Below are positions 1 through 6,054 of a stretch of 13,616 bases of DNA, in pieces. The notes beneath the pieces are model-generated. The model had not been told where the DNA came from and ran no database searches. It saw only the letters and a list, made by a program, of their open reading frames with translations. Every line of letters starts with the position of its first letter. Within the stretch, counting starts at the first letter, position 1. The translations under genes were made by a program, and so were the position numbers. Source of the stretch: WJMB01 sp964581465 (lineage in GTDB: Bacteria > RBG-13-66-14); NCBI GenBank assembly GCA_964581465.1, contig CAZOOP010000060.1, forward strand, positions 1 to 13,616. Reading direction: 5' to 3'.

Positions 1-67
1 AAGACTATCACTTCTATTATCAACAGCATACAATCACAATCAGGTCCGAACACGGTATTCGATCCCA
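1..67. repeat. Dispersed repeat, copy 1 (cut by the window edge)
   Basis: Bases 1-67 align without gaps to 9917-9983, with about 53 of 67 positions identical by eye. The core 16-46 matches 9932-9962 at 28 of 31 positions, and both copies end in GATCCCA. Both lie in gene-free DNA about 10 kb apart. The left limit is unknown because the repeat reaches the first base. This copy also supplies the left arm of the inverted repeat at 16-125. It could be the end of a small non-autonomous mobile element or an intergenic repeat family. Confidence 0.6.
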
Positions 68-125
68 TGAGTTATATATCGTATACCCAGATCGGACCGG
101 GCTGTGATTGTTATCTGCTGATAAT
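16..125. repeat. Large imperfect inverted repeat (33-base arms)
   Basis: Arm 16-48 pairs with arm 93-125 at about 26 of 33 positions without gaps. Inside it, 54-62 pairs with 79-87 at 8 of 9 positions, leaving a loop at 63-78. The whole could fold into a hairpin or cruciform of about 110 bases. There is no T-run after it, so it does not look like a simple terminator. A MITE-like element or a structured RNA are possible readings; neither is shown. Confidence 0.6.
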
Positions 126-140
126 GCGCGTTTAATATTT

Positions 141-170
141 GAAGTACCAGTCACCGAAGTACCAGTCACC
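141..170. repeat. 15-base perfect tandem duplication
   Basis: GAAGTACCAGTCACC occurs twice in direct succession (141-155 and 156-170) with no mismatch. It lies in AT-rich DNA outside any gene I can support. Confidence 0.9.
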
Positions 171-201
171 AATGAGCAGAAAAAAGTGTCGTTGGTTGTT
201 T

Positions 202-225
202 TACAATGGTTGGTACAATGGTTGG
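202..225. repeat. 12-base perfect tandem duplication
   Basis: TACAATGGTTGG occurs twice in direct succession (202-213 and 214-225). With the 15-base duplication 30 bases upstream, this is the second fresh-looking tandem duplication in under 100 bases. Confidence 0.9.
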
Positions 226-704
226 TAGCTTGCTTCTAAACACATCCGATTTACCTCGACTCATAAGTGCATCATTGTCTAGTAAATAGGCAGCGCATTA
301 TTGTATCGAGGTTAAAGCGTGACGCATCCGGACGGCGATTACCTGCTTGAGAGAACATCATTATCAACCCTGATTTGGTTCGAACAAGTTCCATGATGCC
401 TTCGTTGCAGCGCTCAAATTTACTATCCAAGTTCTCCCTCGGGGGTTTTCTCGGGCTCGGGGATGATCCACAATCTGTCCCTGTTCTCACCGCTTCGAGT
501 AAGGCGGATCGTGTCAACAGTGGGTTGCAGGTTTTTCAATGAGTCGCTTTTGTTATGGCTGTTGAGTATATCGGGGCATCCGGCGGAGTGACGCCAACAA
601 GGTTCTCCTTCGGGGTTGCCGCGTTGTATTCCGGGTATCGCTCCATTTTGCAGATTTCAATCCCCGACGATCCAGTCGCCTTGAGTCTCTGCATCGCGGT
701 TGAT
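226..704. other. Gene-poor stretch, nothing firmly identified
   Basis: This stretch lies downstream of the minus-strand ammonia-lyase. It holds two short minus-strand open frames (536-694, 52 codons; 272-517, 81 codons from a TTG), neither with a recognisable domain or a convincing ribosome binding site. No clear terminator hairpin with a T-run follows the lyase. It may contain decayed coding DNA. Confidence 0.5.
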
Positions 705-1826
705 CTAACCCTCGAACGCTCCTTCGATCAGCCGACGATAGGCCGCCGGGTCGGTGTCGCCCTCCGTGTTGAGCACCAGCGCCCGGCTGTCGGGGCTCAG
801 GCGCAGATGCTGGCGCAGCGGCTCCAGCGCCGTTGAGGTCAGCAGTTCCGTCAGGGCCGCCAGGCCGGCGGCGCCGCTCTCGCCGCTGACCACCACCGGC
901 TCGAGGGCGGCGTAGCGGCGCATGGCGGGGGGGATCGCCTCGTCGTCGAGCAGCAGCGCGCCGTCCAGGCCGTCGCGCAGCAGGGGCCAGGCGAGATGAG
1001 AGACCGTGCCGCAGTTCAGCCCGGCCATCAGTGTCCCCGGCGCCGCCACGCTGCGTTGTTCACCGGCGGCCAGCGAGGCCGCCAGGCAGCCGGCGTTGCG
1101 GGGCTCGACGGCGACCAGGCGCGGACGGCGGTCGCCGTAGCTGTAATGGTGGAACCAGACCCCGGCCGCCGCCAGGCTGCCCACCCCCACCGGGAGCAGG
1201 ACCAGGTCGATCCCGGGGTCGCCGCCGAGAGCGCCGAGCTGCTCCGCCGCCTCGCGGAACAGCGTCAGGTAACCGGCCTGGATCAGCGCCGGGACAGCCT
1301 CGTAGCCCGGCCAGGCCGTGTCCTGGACCAGGGTCCAGCCTTCCCGTTCCGCCGTCGCGGCGGCGTGCCGCACCGTCTCGTCGTAATCGACCTCCAGCAC
1401 CTCGACCACGGCCCCCGTGGCGCGAATGCGCTCGACTCGGGCCTTCGCCGTGCCCCGGGGCATGAAAACCGCGGCGCGACGAGCGTGGAGCCGCGCCGCC
1501 GTCGCCAGGGCCATGCCGTGATTGCCGTCGGTGGCCGTAGCGAAGGTCGCGATGCCGGGGTCCTCCCGTAGCAGCCGATGCACCGCCCAGCTCGCTCCGA
1601 GAATCTTGAAAGCTTTGACATCGCAGCGGTGGGCTTCGTCCTTGATGAAGACCTTCCCCAGCCCGAGCTCGGCGGCGATGCTCGCGGCGTCGATCAGCGG
1701 TGTCGGTGCGCAGCCGGGCAGGGAGCGGTGGAAGGCCTCGATCCCCGGCTCCTCGAAGGCGCTCCGTCCCGGGATGTCCCCGCCCAGACCCTCGGGATGG
1801 TTGATGATGCAGTCCAGCTCGTTCAT
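705..1826 (-). CDS. dpaL: Diaminopropionate ammonia-lyase (PLP-dependent)
   Basis: The predicted cytoplasmic PLP enzyme splits 2,3-diaminopropionate into pyruvate and two ammonia, a catabolic step that supplies carbon and nitrogen. Residue numbers count from the TTG at 1829, one codon upstream of the chosen start. The fold-type II signatures are in order: the Schiff-base lysine in AFKILGAS (about K75), TDGNHG (100-105), the phosphate-binding loop GVGSLAAA (215-222), TLMAGLNCG (266-274), ESGA (317-320) and NTEGDTD (354-360). The lysine context, MAGLNCG and TEGDTD are typical of YgeX/DpaL rather than threonine or serine dehydratases. The 373 residues are slightly shorter than E. coli YgeX (about 398). 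I chose ATG 1826 because GGAGGG at 1835-1840 (read on the minus strand) sits 8 bases upstream. It lies 39 bases after the small membrane protein gene and is probably co-transcribed with it. No diaminopropionate biosynthesis or transport gene is visible. A related PLP lyase is the main alternative. Confidence 0.88.
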   Translation of the reverse strand: MNELDCIINHPEGLGGDIPGRSAFEEPGIEAFHRSLPGCAPTPLIDAASIAAELGLGKVFIKDEAHRCDVKAFKILGASWAVHRLLREDPGIATFATATDGNHGMALATAARLHARRAAVFMPRGTAKARVERIRATGAVVEVLEVDYDETVRHAAATAEREGWTLVQDTAWPGYEAVPALIQAGYLTLFREAAEQLGALGGDPGIDLVLLPVGVGSLAAAGVWFHHYSYGDRRPRLVAVEPRNAGCLAASLAAGEQRSVAAPGTLMAGLNCGTVSHLAWPLLRDGLDGALLLDDEAIPPAMRRYAALEPVVVSGESGAAGLAALTELLTSTALEPLRQHLRLSPDSRALVLNTEGDTDPAAYRRLIEGAFEG

Positions 1827-1865
1827 CAATCCGGCCCTCCACGCCCTGATCGGTTCGAATACGGC

Positions 1866-2192
1866 TTAATCATCGTTCCATTCGCGCTCCCACTCCTCAT
1901 CTTCCTGGCGTTCGCGCTCGGCTTCGGCCCGTTCGGCGGCCGCCTCGGCGGCCTCCGCGCGGCGTTTGCGCATTCGGTTCCACAGCCAGCCGCCCAGCCG
2001 CAGCAGGATCGCCCCGCCGATCAAGGCCCAGTTGACCCACCAGGGGATGGCGATGCCCCAGAGGTAGGTCGGTTCGCGGAAGTCGAAACCCTGGGTGGCG
2101 ATACGATAGATCGTCAGGCCCACCCCGGGTCCCAACAGTGAATAAAACCCCATCCGTACACCGAAGTCCAGCTCCAGATCCTCCAGTCCCAC
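1866..2192 (-). CDS. Small membrane protein with charged C-terminal helix
   Basis: I do not recognise a family in this 108-residue protein. It has a modest hydrophobic stretch (about 14-30), a strong Trp-rich hydrophobic segment (about 43-71), and then a highly charged Ala/Glu/Arg-rich tail (73-108) that should form a helix or coiled coil. One or two membrane spans with a cytoplasmic tail are likely. The start is GTG at 2192, supported by AAGGAGG at 2197-2203, whose spacing of 4 bases is short. It ends 39 bases before the ammonia-lyase start on the same strand, so the two probably form an operon. Its promoter should lie in 2204-2350, shared back to back with the DUF362 operon. A role in membrane placement or regulation of the lyase would be a guess. 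Coding status is supported by the ribosome binding site, the hydrophobic pattern and GC-rich codon use. Confidence 0.7.
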   Translation of the reverse strand: MGLEDLELDFGVRMGFYSLLGPGVGLTIYRIATQGFDFREPTYLWGIAIPWWVNWALIGGAILLRLGGWLWNRMRKRRAEAAEAAAERAEAERERQEDEEWEREWNDD

Positions 2193-2203
2193 GACGCCTC
2201 CTT

Positions 2204-2457
2204 ATCGCTCGCTTCAAGTACCCAGTCATTCCCCCAAGTTTCGTCCAGCCCAGCGGTTTCGCCTTGGATGTTTGACCGGAAACGAAGCGGCAAACAATTG
2301 CTTTTGATTGATTGGCTTGATAAACCAACATTTATCATGATAGGGCAACAGTGGCCGTATTTCAAGCCGGCCGCCGTGCTTGTTTCGCCGCCCAGGCTCT
2401 GCTAAGCTTTTTCAGCACACTGATTGAGCCTTTCGCAAACAGGGGAGAGAGAACCCA
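2204..2457. promoter_or_regulatory. Divergent intergenic region between two operons
   Basis: This gap separates the minus-strand membrane-protein/lyase pair from the plus-strand DUF362 operon, so it must carry promoters in both directions. An AT-rich core lies at about 2290-2345 and contains inverted TTTATCA/TGATAAA-like words. I see no confident -35/-10 pair on either strand. A purine-rich GGGGAGAGAG just before 2458 serves as ribosome binding site for the plus-strand gene. Confidence 0.45.
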
Positions 2458-3675
2458 ATGAGCACCACCGCCAGTCGAGCCCGGCTGCCGACGGACCACC
2501 GCGTGGCCGCCGTGCGCTGTCCCGACTACGCCGCCGCCGGGGTCCGCGAGGCCCTCGAGCGCGTCGTCGAGACACTGGGCGGCTGGGCGGCCCTGCTTCC
2601 CGCGCCGCCGGCCCGGGTACTGGTCAAGCCCAACCTGCTCTCCGAGCACCCGCCCGAGGCCGCCGTGACCACCCATCCGGCGGTGCTGCGCGCCGTGCTC
2701 GAGGCCCTGCTCGGACGGGGTTATCGGGTAACCGTCGGCGACAGTCCGGCCGGGGCCGCCCGGGTACTCGAGCGGCTCTGGCGCACCTCGGGCCTGGGCA
2801 CGGTCTGTGCCGAGCTGGGCGTGGAGATCGTCGGTTTCGAGCGCGCCGGTCACGTCCACTTCCAGGGGCTCAACCGCTTCGCCCCCCGGCTGCAGCTCGC
2901 CCGCCCCGTGGTCGAGTCCGACGCCGTCATCAATCTGCCCAAGCTCAAGACCCACTCGCTGACCCTGCTGACCTGCGCGGTGAAGAACTGTTACGGCCAT
3001 GTGCCGGGGATGCGCAAGACCGAGCTGCACCAGCGGGCGGTCAATCCGACCGAGTTCGCCGAGATCGTGGTTGATATCTACGCCGCCGCTCCGCCGACGC
3101 TGAACATCGTCGACGCCGTCATCGCGATGCAGGGCGACGGTCCCGCCGCCGGTGAGCCCTACCCCTACGGCTTCCTGGTCGCCGGGGCCGACGCCGCCGC
3201 CGTGGACCATCTGCTGGCGGCCGGCATCGGTCTGGACCCGGCCGCCAATCCCGTTGAAGCGGTCTGTCGACGCCGGGGTATCTTCGATCCCGGCAGCGTC
3301 GAGGCCCTGGGCGATCTTCTGCCCGAGCCCGATGATTTCAAGCTGCCGGCTGCTTCGCTGCGCCAGTTCATTCCCGGCTCCCTGGGCCGGGTTCTGGCGG
3401 GGCTGGTCAAGCTCTTCCCGGCCATCGAGCGCGAGCGCTGCGTCCGCTGCGGTGCCTGCGCCCGGGCCTGTCCCAACGGAGCCATCCACCGCGTCGACGA
3501 CGCCTATGCAATCGACTACGCCGACTGCACCGCCTGTATGTGCTGCCACGAGATCTGCCCTGTCAAGGCCGTCGAGCTCAGCGGCAACGCCCCGATGCGC
3601 CTGGCCCTGACCCTGCGCCGCTTGCTCGGTTGCCTGCGCGGGCGACGTCCGGCGAAGGAGGCCCCGTCGTCATGA
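2458..3675 (+). CDS. DUF362 domain protein with two [4Fe-4S] clusters
   Basis: This 405-residue protein has a DUF362 domain (about 15-250) with the family's VKPNLL (56-61) and PKLKTH...AVKNCYG (161-180) blocks. A bacterial-type 2x[4Fe-4S] ferredoxin module follows. Cluster one uses C328, C331, C334 and C338; cluster two uses C357, C360, C363 and C367, each in a CxxCxxCxxxCP pattern. C362 is an extra cysteine in the second motif. There is no signal peptide, so it is probably cytoplasmic. DUF362 proteins have no agreed reaction; they are thought to be iron-sulfur redox proteins, and no substrate can be read here. The start ATG 2458 has GGGGAGAG about 10 bases upstream. Its stop overlaps the endonuclease V start as ATGA, so translation is probably coupled. 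The basic tail (about 386-400) is unusual but short. Confidence 0.88.
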   Translation: MSTTASRARLPTDHRVAAVRCPDYAAAGVREALERVVETLGGWAALLPAPPARVLVKPNLLSEHPPEAAVTTHPAVLRAVLEALLGRGYRVTVGDSPAGAARVLERLWRTSGLGTVCAELGVEIVGFERAGHVHFQGLNRFAPRLQLARPVVESDAVINLPKLKTHSLTLLTCAVKNCYGHVPGMRKTELHQRAVNPTEFAEIVVDIYAAAPPTLNIVDAVIAMQGDGPAAGEPYPYGFLVAGADAAAVDHLLAAGIGLDPAANPVEAVCRRRGIFDPGSVEALGDLLPEPDDFKLPAASLRQFIPGSLGRVLAGLVKLFPAIERERCVRCGACARACPNGAIHRVDDAYAIDYADCTACMCCHEICPVKAVELSGNAPMRLALTLRRLLGCLRGRRPAKEAPSS

Positions 3676-4370
3676 GGCTCGCCCGACCTTTGGAATGGCC
3701 CCGCGAGGTCGCCGCGGCCCGGGAGCAGCAGCTCCGCCTGGCCGCCGAGGTTCGATCGTTCCACTCCCCCGCACCGCCTCTGACTGGTTGGAGGCTGGTC
3801 GCCGGTCTCGATGTCAGCTACTCGAAGCGCCGGGGACGGGTCTACGCCGCTCTGGTGGTGCTGGACGCCGACAACCGACTGGTCGAGGAGGTAGTCGGCG
3901 AGGCCCCCCTGGACTTCCCCTACGTGCCCGGGCTGCTCTCCTATCGCGAGGGGCCGGCCTGTTGCGCCGCCTGGGAAGCCCTGGACGTCCGTCCCGACGT
4001 GCTGATTTGCGACGGCCAGGGCGTCGCCCATCCCCGACGCCTGGGTCTGGCCGCCCATCTGGGCCTTTCCTTCGGCGTGCCCACCATCGGCTCGGCCAAG
4101 AGCCGTCTCGTCGGCGAGTACACCGAACCGGGGTCGCGGCGCGGCGAGCACTCGTCCCTGGTCGACCCGGTGAGCGGCGAGCGCCTGGGTACCGTCCTGC
4201 GCACCCGGGACAACGTCAAGCCCTTGTTCATCAGTGTCGGAGTCCGGATAAACCTGGACGACGCCGAAGCGGTGATCCTCGACCGGCTCACCCGTTATCG
4301 TCTGCCCGAGCCCCAGCGCCGGGCCGACCGTCTTGTCGGTCGACATCGCCGGGAGGTCGAATGCGCGTGA
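3672..4370 (+). CDS. nfi: Endonuclease V (deoxyinosine 3' endonuclease)
   Basis: Endonuclease V nicks DNA at the second phosphodiester bond 3' to deoxyinosine, starting repair of deaminated adenine; related enzymes also cut inosine in RNA. The 232-residue length is normal. Family blocks are in order: VAGLDVSY with metal ligand D47, the PYVPG strand-separating wedge (83-87) followed by E93 in YREGP, DGQGVAHPRRLG with D114, and TIGSAKSRL with K143. In the last conserved block the usual SxGHR histidine (H214 in Thermotoga maritima) is replaced: the sequence reads ISVGVRINL with V191. D47, E93 and D114 are kept, so activity is likely but worth testing. The start ATG 3672 overlaps the DUF362 stop (ATGA), and family similarity begins right there, so the longer frame from 3540 is not the gene. 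The 3' end overlaps rsmD by 10 bases. Confidence 0.93.
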   Translation: MRLARPLEWPREVAAAREQQLRLAAEVRSFHSPAPPLTGWRLVAGLDVSYSKRRGRVYAALVVLDADNRLVEEVVGEAPLDFPYVPGLLSYREGPACCAAWEALDVRPDVLICDGQGVAHPRRLGLAAHLGLSFGVPTIGSAKSRLVGEYTEPGSRRGEHSSLVDPVSGERLGTVLRTRDNVKPLFISVGVRINLDDAEAVILDRLTRYRLPEPQRRADRLVGRHRREVECA

Positions 4371-4897
4371 TCGGCGGCAGTTCCGGAGGCCAGACCCTCT
4401 ACGCTCCCCGGGGAAACCGGGTGCGCCCCACCCCGGAGCGCGTCCGCGAGGCCCTTTTCAACATTTTGGCCCCGATCATCGAAGACGCCACCTTCCTCGA
4501 CGCCTACGCCGGCGTCGGCGCCGTGGGCATCGAGGCCCTGAGTCGCGGCGCCTCCCTGGTCGATTTCATCGAGGCCGATCGGGGGGTGATCAACTACCTC
4601 CAGCGCAACCTGGAGCGTACCGGCCTGCGCGGGCGGGGACGCCTGTTCCGACAGAAGGTCGAGCGCTTCCTGCGGGGATGGAGCGAACAGGATTCACCCT
4701 ACGAGATCGTCTTCGCCGATCCGCCCTACGAGCTGGAGCCCTCGCCCGTCGCCGCCGAGCTGCGGCCTCTGGTGGGCGGACTGCTGGTGTTCCAGGCCGC
4801 CGCGCCGCGCGGTCCCGCGCCGCGTTTCGAGGGCTATCTGGTGCTCGATGAGCGCGTCTACAACCGCACCGCGCTGTACTTCCTGCGTCCGGTGTGA
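4361..4897 (+). CDS. rsmD: 16S rRNA (guanine-N2) methyltransferase, RsmD family
   Basis: RsmD uses S-adenosylmethionine to methylate N2 of G966 (E. coli numbering) of 16S rRNA in the small subunit. The 178 residues match the family length. The N-terminal MRVIGGSSGG and RPTPERVREALFNIL (22-36) are family hallmarks. The SAM-binding glycine-rich motif is LDAYAGVGAVGIEALSRGA (46-64), the acidic motif II residue is E71, and the catalytic DPPY is at 120-123. The start ATG 4361 has GGGAGG at 4351-4356. It lies inside the end of nfi (10-base overlap), indicating coupled translation. In many bacteria rsmD neighbours coaD; here no coaD follows, and a hairpin terminator at 4989 appears to end the operon. 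Pairing with endonuclease V suggests a housekeeping information-processing operon. Confidence 0.92.
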   Translation: MRVIGGSSGGQTLYAPRGNRVRPTPERVREALFNILAPIIEDATFLDAYAGVGAVGIEALSRGASLVDFIEADRGVINYLQRNLERTGLRGRGRLFRQKVERFLRGWSEQDSPYEIVFADPPYELEPSPVAAELRPLVGGLLVFQAAAPRGPAPRFEGYLVLDERVYNRTALYFLRPV

Positions 4898-4988
4898 GCG
4901 CGGATCGGGTGTGCGGGTGATCGGGGTGTATAGAGCCGGGAGTTCGTCACGGCCGTTTGTTTGATCAATCGTGGTTCTCGCTCGGTGG

Positions 4989-5030
4989 GGCGGGGTCGTG
5001 GGGCTGGTTCCCCGACCCCGCCGTTTGATT
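4989..5030 (+). terminator. Probable terminator after the DUF362-nfi-rsmD operon
   Basis: GGCGGGGTCG (4989-4998) pairs perfectly with CGACCCCGCC (5013-5022), and further G/C pairs are possible inside the 14-base loop. GTTTGATTGATT follows. The T-run is interrupted, so termination strength is uncertain, but the position 90 bases after rsmD fits. Confidence 0.6.
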
Positions 5031-5101
5031 GATAACCGTGGCGTTTAGTCAACCCGCGGCGGCCCGTTGTCCGCGCGGACTGGTGTTCGAGTCTGTCCTT
5101 C

Positions 5102-5134
5102 ATGATGTTGGTGTTGTTGGTCTATGATGTTGGT
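5102..5134. repeat. Direct repeats of a GATGTTGGT word upstream of the cytochrome operon
   Basis: ATGATGTTGGT occurs at 5102-5112 and exactly again at 5124-5134, 22 bases (about two helix turns) apart. A related GTTGTTGGT fills 5113-5121. The array lies about 70-100 bases upstream of the -35 box at 5202, a typical place for an activator site. The protein that might bind it is unknown. Confidence 0.5.
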
Positions 5135-5201
5135 CCACGGCTTAGGTCGTGCCACCACGCTCTCAATCTAAGTCAGACAAGCGATGGCTCAGCACTCCGT
5201 G

Positions 5202-5230
5202 TTGGCCTTTAGTAAACGGTATGGTAAAAT
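5202..5230 (+). promoter_or_regulatory. Sigma70-type promoter for the cytochrome operon
   Basis: TTGGCC (5202-5207) and TAAAAT (5225-5230) are separated by 17 bases. Transcription would begin near 5237, giving a leader of about 100 bases before the ATG at 5336. This also argues against the in-frame GTG at 5243, which would sit only a few bases from the RNA 5' end without a ribosome binding site. Confidence 0.55.
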
Positions 5231-5335
5231 CCGGGCTCGATTGTGGGGATTTACTGTGGAAACTGGATCGCGGGGTGCCCCTCGCGGATCCTTGAAGCCG
5301 CCTACCCGGCGCCGCCGCCGGACCGCCCAGGTGCA

Positions 5336-6016
5336 ATGAGCGACGAAACCCGCAAGAAGATCGCCGAGAGCCGCTGGCTCAACTGGCTCGACAAGCGCTT
5401 CCGGCTCAAGGACTACATCGTCGAGAGCATGGAGCATCCGGTCAAGCCCTGGATGCGCAAGTGGTACTACTGCCTGGGCGGCCTGACGCTGACGATGTTC
5501 ATCCTGCTGGTGATCACCGGCATCATCCTGCTCCAGCACTACGAGCCCACCACGACGGGTGCTGCGGAATCGCTGGCCTTCATCATGGGCGACGTCTGGA
5601 TGGGCTGGTTGATCCGCGGGATTCATCACTGGGCGGCCAACCTGATGATGTTCCTGGTGGTGGCCCATATGGTGCGGGTCTTCATCACCGGCGCCTACAA
5701 GAATCCCCGGGAGCTCAACTGGATCACCGGGGTCTTCTTGTTGCTGACCACCGCCGGCTTCTACCTGACCGGCTACATCCTGCCCTGGGACCAGCGCGGT
5801 TTCGAGCTGGCCCAGCGCACCCTGGAGCTGGTCCGCAAGGTCCCCCTGGTCGGCAACCCGCTGGCTTACCTGGTCACCTCGGAGACGATCGCCGGCAACG
5901 AGGCACTGCATTTCTTCTACATGTCCCACGTCATCATCCTGCCCTTGGTGCTCTTCGTTCTGCTGCTGTTCCACTTCGTGATGATCCGTCGCCAGGGCAT
6001 CGCCGATCCGCTTTAA
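5336..6016 (+). CDS. Cytochrome b6-type subunit of a quinol:cytochrome c oxidoreductase
   Basis: This 226-residue, four-helix membrane protein matches the N-terminal half of cytochrome b in its split b6 form. The two b hemes are ligated by H97/H111 (14 apart) on helix B and H198/H213 (15 apart) on helix D; the 15-residue spacing is the b6 type. KNPRELNW (122-129), TGYILPWDQ (145-153) and the closing MIRRQGIADPL align with b6. C46 in YYCLGG sits where Cys35 of chloroplast and Firmicutes b6 binds the extra heme c-n covalently, so that heme is probably present. Quinol (likely menaquinol) would be oxidised at the outer face. The ATG at 5336 is preferred over GTG 5243 because family similarity begins soon after it and the promoter leaves no room for the longer form; the ribosome binding site (AGGT) is weak. 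The downstream gene, 38 bases on, supplies the subunit IV part. Confidence 0.92.
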   Translation: MSDETRKKIAESRWLNWLDKRFRLKDYIVESMEHPVKPWMRKWYYCLGGLTLTMFILLVITGIILLQHYEPTTTGAAESLAFIMGDVWMGWLIRGIHHWAANLMMFLVVAHMVRVFITGAYKNPRELNWITGVFLLLTTAGFYLTGYILPWDQRGFELAQRTLELVRKVPLVGNPLAYLVTSETIAGNEALHFFYMSHVIILPLVLFVLLLFHFVMIRRQGIADPL

Positions 6017-6054
6017 CACCCACGTGAACCGCCCCGCCGGAGGGCGCCGGAACC

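Noticed and set aside
272..517. Minus-strand frame of 81 codons
   Set aside because: It has a TTG start without a ribosome binding site, no domain, and codon use unlike that of the real genes.
536..694. Minus-strand frame of 52 codons just after the ammonia-lyase
   Set aside because: The translation looks somewhat protein-like, but there is no ribosome binding site and no family. It could be a remnant and is kept only as a possibility.
1847..1860. GGTTCGAATAC resembling a tRNA T-loop
   Set aside because: It sits in a 39-base gap between two genes, with no room for a tRNA.
2362..3549. Long minus-strand open frame (395 codons) opposite the DUF362 gene
   Set aside because: It is antisense to a gene with clear DUF362 and ferredoxin motifs. 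Its translation is Gly/Gln/Asp/His-rich with no domain, as expected from GC-rich complementary frames.
3540..3671. N-terminal extension of endonuclease V
   Set aside because: It overlaps the ferredoxin cysteines of the upstream gene. Similarity and the ATGA overlap both place the start at 3672.
3695..4897. A 400-codon version of RsmD extending upstream
   Set aside because: The extra 222 residues are Arg/Pro/Gly-rich read-through of endonuclease V in another frame. The family starts at ATG 4361, which has a ribosome binding site.
5243..5335. GTG start extending the cytochrome b by 31 residues
   Set aside because: It lies within a few bases of the predicted transcription start and has no ribosome binding site. 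The extra residues are not family-like.
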